A DNA stretch of 64,000 bases, from NCBI GenBank assembly GCA_025200525.1, contig CM045761.1, forward strand, positions 76,289,551 to 76,353,550. The letters are read 5' to 3'. The notes under the pieces are model-generated. The model saw only the letters and a list, made by a program, of their open reading frames with translations, searched no databases and was not told the DNA's origin. Shown here in pieces: positions 58,816-64,000 of this stretch. Every line of letters begins with the position of its first letter. Within the stretch, counting starts at the first letter, position 1. Source of the stretch: Camellia lanceoleosa (taxonomy: Eukaryota > Streptophyta > Magnoliopsida > Ericales > Theaceae). Position numbers and translations under genes: made by a program.

Positions 58816-60149
58816 TTGTTTTCGCAGTTCACGAAGAATATATGCACGCAAAAACAAACCCAAATGCAAAGGAAACAACACCGTTCCAAACTTTTTGTGG
58901 TTGGTTGTAAATGTTAATTTACCTTAAACCCGTAGTCATTAATACGCTGGTGGTAGGTTTAAAGATGTGAACACACTTATTGTTGTTTGGTGGCAACACT
59001 CTACCCCAAATCGCGTAAAAGCAACTTATCGATCAAGGGTATTTCATTTAATAGGTTGGGTGCTGGAAAGGCATATGTATCTCGATAAGAGCAATTTTGC
59101 TAACCTTTATGGATGAGTAGACATGTAATTGGGTTAGCACAAATACAAATGAGGAATGTGAATGTATGATGAACTGGGTGTGGAAATCAATGACAAGGAT
59201 AGTATCGATGGAAGGTGCAATGCATGTGTGTTGGAAATGCCAAATAATGGACGATCAGGTAATCGAACGGATGACTTGGTGCATGCAAGAAGGAACGAAT
59301 TTTTGCAAGATGAATTCGCCGCTTTGAGAAATTAATACAATGTATGTCACAATGCATGAGGTCTTCAGAAACATACAAGTCATGTACCATATATTACAAA
59401 TACATACAAAGATAGTGTTGTGTAATATTATGAATCAGACATTCCTCTAAAAAGTAGTCACCAAATAAACCATACACATATTCCTACAAAATGTCCGATT
59501 CAACAAGATTGAAGCTATTGTTCAAGCTCATCTTGCTCCTCAGATTCGAGCAGCTTGCAAGCTATCTACGAAAGGTCAATGAAGTGGATGACGGTTGTCA
59601 AGTTTGAGCGCAAGTCGGCGCTTATCAAGGTAACGCTGATTGGTCAATCGATGAGAACTTGGCGGCGACGGTTAAGTCTCGATAAGACAATGGATGAGGA
59701 TACCAATCGATAGTACGGACAACTCTTTCAGAAGACGCCGATGATGCAAGCAGATATGTAGATTTGATTTTTTTTTAACCTTCCTCAGAAGCCATGAAAG
59801 TTTTGTTCGGCCGAGTCATATGTGCTAATGGGCCGATATATAACCTACCTACGAAGAGTATTGAGTTTTCATTCATAATGTGGTTTTTCATTTTTGAAAA
59901 TTAATTTTCCTTTTTCGTAATTAAATTATATAAAACACTTCGCAACAAAAGCACCAGAATTATATACGCCATAAATGATTCATCCCAACAAGAAACATGC
60001 GAAAGAAAATAGTACTAAGTCAAACCACATCGCCATGTTTGATCCATGTTTACATTTGACTTGCACTTTGCGCTAGTCCATATTTACATCGCCCAAAGAA
60101 AAACAATACTGGGGAGCCATAAATAACATCCATATTGAAATCAAACAAT
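58816..60149. other. No gene seen
   Basis: AT-rich spacer. A minus-strand ELLESEEQDELEQ-like acidic stretch near 59510-59560 is the only protein-like trace. Confidence 0.35.
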
Positions 60150-60831
60150 AAAAAATTAGTTAAGTCCTATTGCCACCCAAATTATCGGCGATCGCGCACT
60201 CAATCCCATCATCGCCTAGCTTGTGGCATTGCTCATATGAAGGCACTCCTGATCATGATCTTTGCATTATTGACATCCATAACGATGTCAACCAACAACT
60301 TATGACGCATCACAGGAGCTTAACTTTGTACGTAAAGATCATAAGACAACCGCTTAAAATTGCAGACATACAAGGAAGGATTTGATTGACAAATGAAAAT
60401 TAAGCGAGAATGTACCTTGTGTGGACCGGCTTAAATCAAAGTTGTCAAGATGAATTTGATGACTAACATCCCACACCAAACGTATACAAAAATAATTTGA
60501 CATTAAAGTTGTCGCCAATACTTAATAGGTTCGTTAAGTCACTATGCAAAGATAGACATTAATGTGAGGGAGGGATTGTGGATTACTCGTCCAGCTTGTT
60601 GTAATCGCCTCTCATCTAACATGCAGAGGGAAAGCTACGCACGCCTCAGAATATAATCATTTCCAAAGTGTAGTTGCAAGAAGTCGCAGTATAGTTTGAA
60701 CCTCGCTCCACAAGGTTGAAGTTGGTTTACGAAGGATGTTCAAGTTTTTGTATTGTTCGTAAATGCACGAGAAGGACATACCAACATTTTAGCCGATTCA
60801 GCTTCCTTTTGTTCGGTCGGTTGATGGGACC

Positions 60832-60950
60832 GAGTCGAATAGGTAGGCTACACGGTCCACCATATCAATTTTAACGCACAACCAATGCACTCCTCTCAGA
60901 ATTGAAAGGCATGTAAATCTACACGAAACACAACGGCAGACCTTGTTTAG
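60832..60950 (-). pseudogene. Ulp1-like cysteine protease segment (C48 family), block B
   Basis: The minus strand reads IYMPFNSER, a one-base shift, then VHWLCVKIDMVDRVAYLFDS followed by VPS. The catalytic His (HW) and Asp (FDS) positions of Ulp1 proteases are both present. Downstream (about 60700-60760) LNILRKPT appears in one frame, as often seen between Asp and Cys in plant Ulp1 copies, but the catalytic Cys could not be placed. Compared with block A most codon differences in this segment are synonymous, a sign of past selection on the protein. Confidence 0.6.
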
Positions 60951-62123
60951 AGGCCATGTAAACATGTAATGCCTTTCATATTTTCGCTTTTAATATAACG
61001 GATGAACATTGATATTACCCTCCGCATGCATCAATCGCAAAGCAGGTATCCGCTATGTCCGAAAAAGGATGTGACGATATGTTCATGGTGCAGAGGTTGC
61101 ATATCTTTATTTAGAATCAAAGTCCGCATGTGTAATGCATAAAGGTCATTGACGGAAACATTTGTCAAAATATGTCATACACAATACACAACGAGCTTTA
61201 AACACTTACTTACCGGCACATATACGGAAAGAACCAATCGCAGTGCCTCCCGCCATTGTGTAAATCCTCTGTCGATTAGTCAATTGCACCACCACCAAGT
61301 TGATTGGCGAACATTGTATGCAAGACACAAGGCAAGTTGATTAGAAAGGTTTCGAGTTCGTGGTAATCAAAAACGCAGATTCATATTTGTGCACCAACAC
61401 TTACAAAGGTCGGATAGCCAGACTCGGTTTGAGCGCAGCGATGTCACGCCGGTGGCAACTTCACATGGCCGCCCATGAAGATTCATGGAAACAACAATGT
61501 CCCTACAAGCAAAAAATGATCCTTAGAACGATAGTTATTTCACAAAGGATCGCTATTTAAAATTTGCAAGTAGTAAATGAAACAATACATTTCATTTTTG
61601 CTATCGCCAAATACATAGTTAAGAAGTTTTTGTTCCTCCGCCGATAACAACCCTTCATTGTCCAACGCCGTGAACGAAGTCCTACAAAAATAAAATGTAC
61701 CAACTAACAAAGACACATTTCACAAAAAATTGAAGCTTACATTACAAGGCTCGGAGTCAAGAAAACAACGTGAAATGATGTAAAAACTGAGCCTCGTAGT
61801 TTTCCCAACTTGTGATGTTTGGTGCGGAGTTTGTTAGAAATGTGTACTAACATATGGCAAAGAAATATAATCGCAAACATGCAATTTTTGACAACTAGTA
61901 CAATACAACACGATGATTGTAAAATTAGCAAAACATTATTGATGTGGGCATGAATTGGGTATTCGTAACTTGTGGGCCATGAAAGGCAAGATTTGTACCT
62001 TGTTCACATTGTCCACACCATCAACATCCACAGTGAACCGATGTCGCTAACTCCACTATTTGTTTTGCTATCGATGCACAATTGCATCCCCACCTCGCTG
62101 GCTTGAACTCCACTTCCGCCGCT

Positions 62124-62146
62124 TTTTTCCTTTTCCTTTTCCTTTT
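62124..62146 (-). repeat. TTTTCC hexamer microsatellite in block B
   Basis: (TTTTCC)n on the plus strand; on the minus strand GGAAAA repeats encode an EKEKEKEK run in the frame reading REGEKEKEKEKSGGSGVQAS. Confidence 0.7.
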
Positions 62147-62798
62147 CGCCTTCCCTTTGCACTTCCCGTGAACGATTGCGCTTGTTCCCAATGGTTTGCT
62201 GCTTAGTAGGAGAAGTATGCACATCGCACGCCATGTTCTTTCACGCCCACCGATCAAGGTCATGAGTGTATTTATCTTCGCCATATGTTTCCGAATCAAG
62301 GCCTCCTTCTTGTTGTTGTCCCCACCTTCTTCAATGTTCACCGCCCATCATGCAAATGACTTTGTCCCTTGCCAAGGTTCCTTCAAAATCGTTGTTGGTG
62401 ATCCACCCCTTGTACATCCAAATATTACACTCCATTGGGTTAACTTCACGATGGTTTGGCCACGCCATCGCCATGCGCCTTGACTCCAACAAACAGGTCC
62501 ACACTCGTTGGGCCACGCCACGGCTGTGTAGAGAATATACCTTCGATGAGGTGGTGTAGCATTTGCTTCAACACGAAATTGGTTTGTTCAAGGAACGGTT
62601 CGTTGGTTTCAAATCGAAATGTTGAAGCAGCTTCAAAGATTTCTTCAGTTGAGCAACATTGGAGGAGAGGTTAATGATACACACATCATTGCCTTCCACC
62701 TAATCATACATACACATTCGTGAACTTAGTCTTATAAACCATCTTTACATGATGTGGCTCAACTGTGTGAAAATTAAATATTTGCTTGGATGGATTAC

Positions 62799-63014
62799 CT
62801 TGTCATTGCCAACAACTTGCTTGGCTTCGAAATGTCGCAACATCTCCATTAAATCTGTTTCGTTGTCGAGAACTTGCTTCATCATTTCCTTCACTTCGCG
62901 AATGTCGGACTCCAAATTGCTCATACGGACTTCATTGTACTGTCCTTTTTGTTGGTTCTCGACATGGCATGCATCCATGTCAGCATCATCCGCGTTACTG
63001 GAATCAAACTCCAC
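62799..63014 (-). CDS. Intact coiled-coil exon of the duplicated gene, block B
   Basis: Acceptor GATTAG before 63014 and donor GACAAG|GTAATC after 62799. The exon is 216 bases, exactly 72 codons, without a stop, phase 0 at both ends. It begins VEFDSSNADDADMDA and continues with a heptad-like charged helix (RMSNLESDIREVKEMMKQVL). It joins in phase with the basic exon at about 63116-63264. This looks like genuine coding sequence. The family is not recognised; the helix suggests dimerisation. Confidence 0.6.
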
Positions 63015-63115
63015 CTAATCATAGAAACGCATAAATGAAGTCTGACATTGTATGTTGAAGAGAAGTGGGTCGATGGTGTGAACTGTGCACAGTGGTAGGA
63101 GTGCTTACCGCAATT

Positions 63116-63264
63116 GTTGGGAATTTGTGCTTCCTTCTCATACGTCGCAGCTGCCTCCGTATTTGGGTATCACCCCAATCATGAAGCCGAGGTGTGGACC
63201 GCCGTAGTCGAGGTCGACAAACACACCAAGGTACAACAAATTGTGGACATTGAGGGCACACCAT
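63116..63264 (-). CDS. Basic, cysteine-containing exon, block B
   Basis: Open on the minus strand from MVCPQCPQFVVPWCVC (about 63264) through PRLHDWGDTQIRRQLRRMRR to ATTGCG|GTAAGC at 63116/63115, phase 0 with the next exon. It has a CxxC and CxC start and eleven arginines or lysines in the second half. The true 5' limit is unknown; the matching part in block A begins at about LANRRLLRSIPRL. Function unknown. Confidence 0.45.
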
Positions 63265-64000
63265 AATTAAGTTGTTCTTCCCGTAAAATTAACTATATTC
63301 AAGAATAATGACATTCATTATTCTCAATTTTGCAAATGAACGCATATAGAATACCGATTTTGTTGAGGATGTCATTAACTTTATAGGCACATATAATGCA
63401 ATGTTTTTGGGGAAAAATGTACAAAGACACCAACGACTTTATTGATGAAACCAAGGAAAAAAGTTATGTTCAGTTCCCTCTTCGCAACCTAGTTTTAATT
63501 GGTTCCTCCATTGAGGTTCGCATACTTTTTGCCCTGCATCATTGTTCTTAATTCATGACGGTACTCGCAGTAAAATATATTCCTCATGAAAGTACCATAC
63601 TTGGGTGAGGAAGAGTGTTGTTCGTCAGACTCACAAAGCAAGTACCATTGTATGTCCCAATGAAGGCCAATTTGTTGAACCATGACGTAACAATGCATCA
63701 AACACATGAAGGGGGAATGGAAAAAATCAAGTTATTGGCATACCATTAGCAGAAAAACACATCCAGTAATCGCGATGACCTTTATACTTCGAACACCGCT
63801 AGAAGGCATTGCAAAGGTCAACTTTGCCCAATTACAAGCTCGATACGATTCACGCCCTTCACGGCATGAATGAACGATGGATTCAAGCCGTCATTGTGGT
63901 AGGACACAACATGGCCCCCAACACGCATAATAAGAATTTCCGCCAAACTCGCCCTCCGCACCATCGGCCTGGCCGATAAAGTCTCAACTTGTTCAAAGGA

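Larger units (their letters stand above)
60150..64000 (-). repeat. Block B of the duplicated Ulp1-type gene region
   Basis: Second copy of the block described at 44200-49390, 15 kb away, in the same orientation, and running off the window. It is better preserved: the coiled-coil exon is intact with splice sites (62799-63014), the preceding basic exon is open, and the Ulp1-like segment has a single base shift. Other splice-like boundaries on the minus strand are CTTGTAG before and GTAAGTG after about 61405-61507, and GCCG|GTAAGTAAG at about 61215. Both gene-like blocks probably arose by segmental duplication or from two transposon insertions. Confidence 0.7.

Noticed and set aside
1..64000. 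tRNA, rRNA, Cassandra-type 5S-bearing LTRs, organelle insertions, CRISPR arrays
   Set aside because: No cloverleaf, rRNA core sequence, 5S promoter boxes, plastid or mitochondrial gene, or spaced exact repeats were recognised on reading.

Overview
This window is plant nuclear DNA, probably from a dicot. It is AT-rich and gene-poor, and it is packed with nested LTR retrotransposons, MITEs, and decayed or active-looking genes of transposon-linked families (FAR1/MULE transposase, plant mobile domain, Ulp1 protease, GRF zinc finger). Canonical GT..AG introns are visible. I saw nothing bacterial, organellar or rRNA/tRNA-like, and the species cannot be named from the sequence alone.

Layout. 1-13739 (minus strand): a Ty3/gypsy Tat/Ogre-like element that carries gag but no pol, arranged as LTR-gag-LTR-gag with a shared middle LTR. 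The outer LTR is split by an unrelated 2.4-kb solo LTR with a perfect TTATT target-site duplication (TSD). 13740-20301: a small Ty1/copia remnant, AT-rich spacer, and a FAR1/MULE transposase pseudogene split by a second solo LTR (TSD GATGC). 20302-29475: a complete but dead Ty1/copia element with both LTRs and TSD AAACG, itself interrupted by a solo LTR (TSD GATGG) of the same family as the previous one, in the opposite orientation. 29476-35640: diverged LTR-like DNA with several tandem-repeat arrays.

35640-64000 has a different character and holds no intact LTR element. It contains a FAR1-like gene with SWIM and CCHC zinc modules (36.3-38.8 kb, plus), a plant-mobile-domain gene with its own TATA box (41.0-43.0 kb, plus), two collinear copies of a minus-strand gene-like block ending in an Ulp1-type cysteine protease segment (about 44.2-49.4 and 60.2-64.0 kb), an HMG-box-like segment and a cleanly spliced unknown exon just upstream of the first block (49.8-52.2 kb, minus), a two-exon GRF zinc-finger gene (56.6-57.0 kb, plus), and at least five MITEs. 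FAR1-type transposase, Ulp1, PMD and GRF proteins are all families known to travel with, or derive from, Mutator-like elements, so this half may be the debris of one or more large MULE-type elements. No terminal inverted repeats were found to prove it.

The most unusual signal is a recurring design inside the LTRs. Several LTRs carry a small cluster of a GC-rich, often palindromic motif, and the core of the motif differs between elements while being uniform within each one: CTCGAG, CACGTG, GATCGATC, GGCCGGTCGGC. Two copies of the same LTR family carry different cores at similar places.
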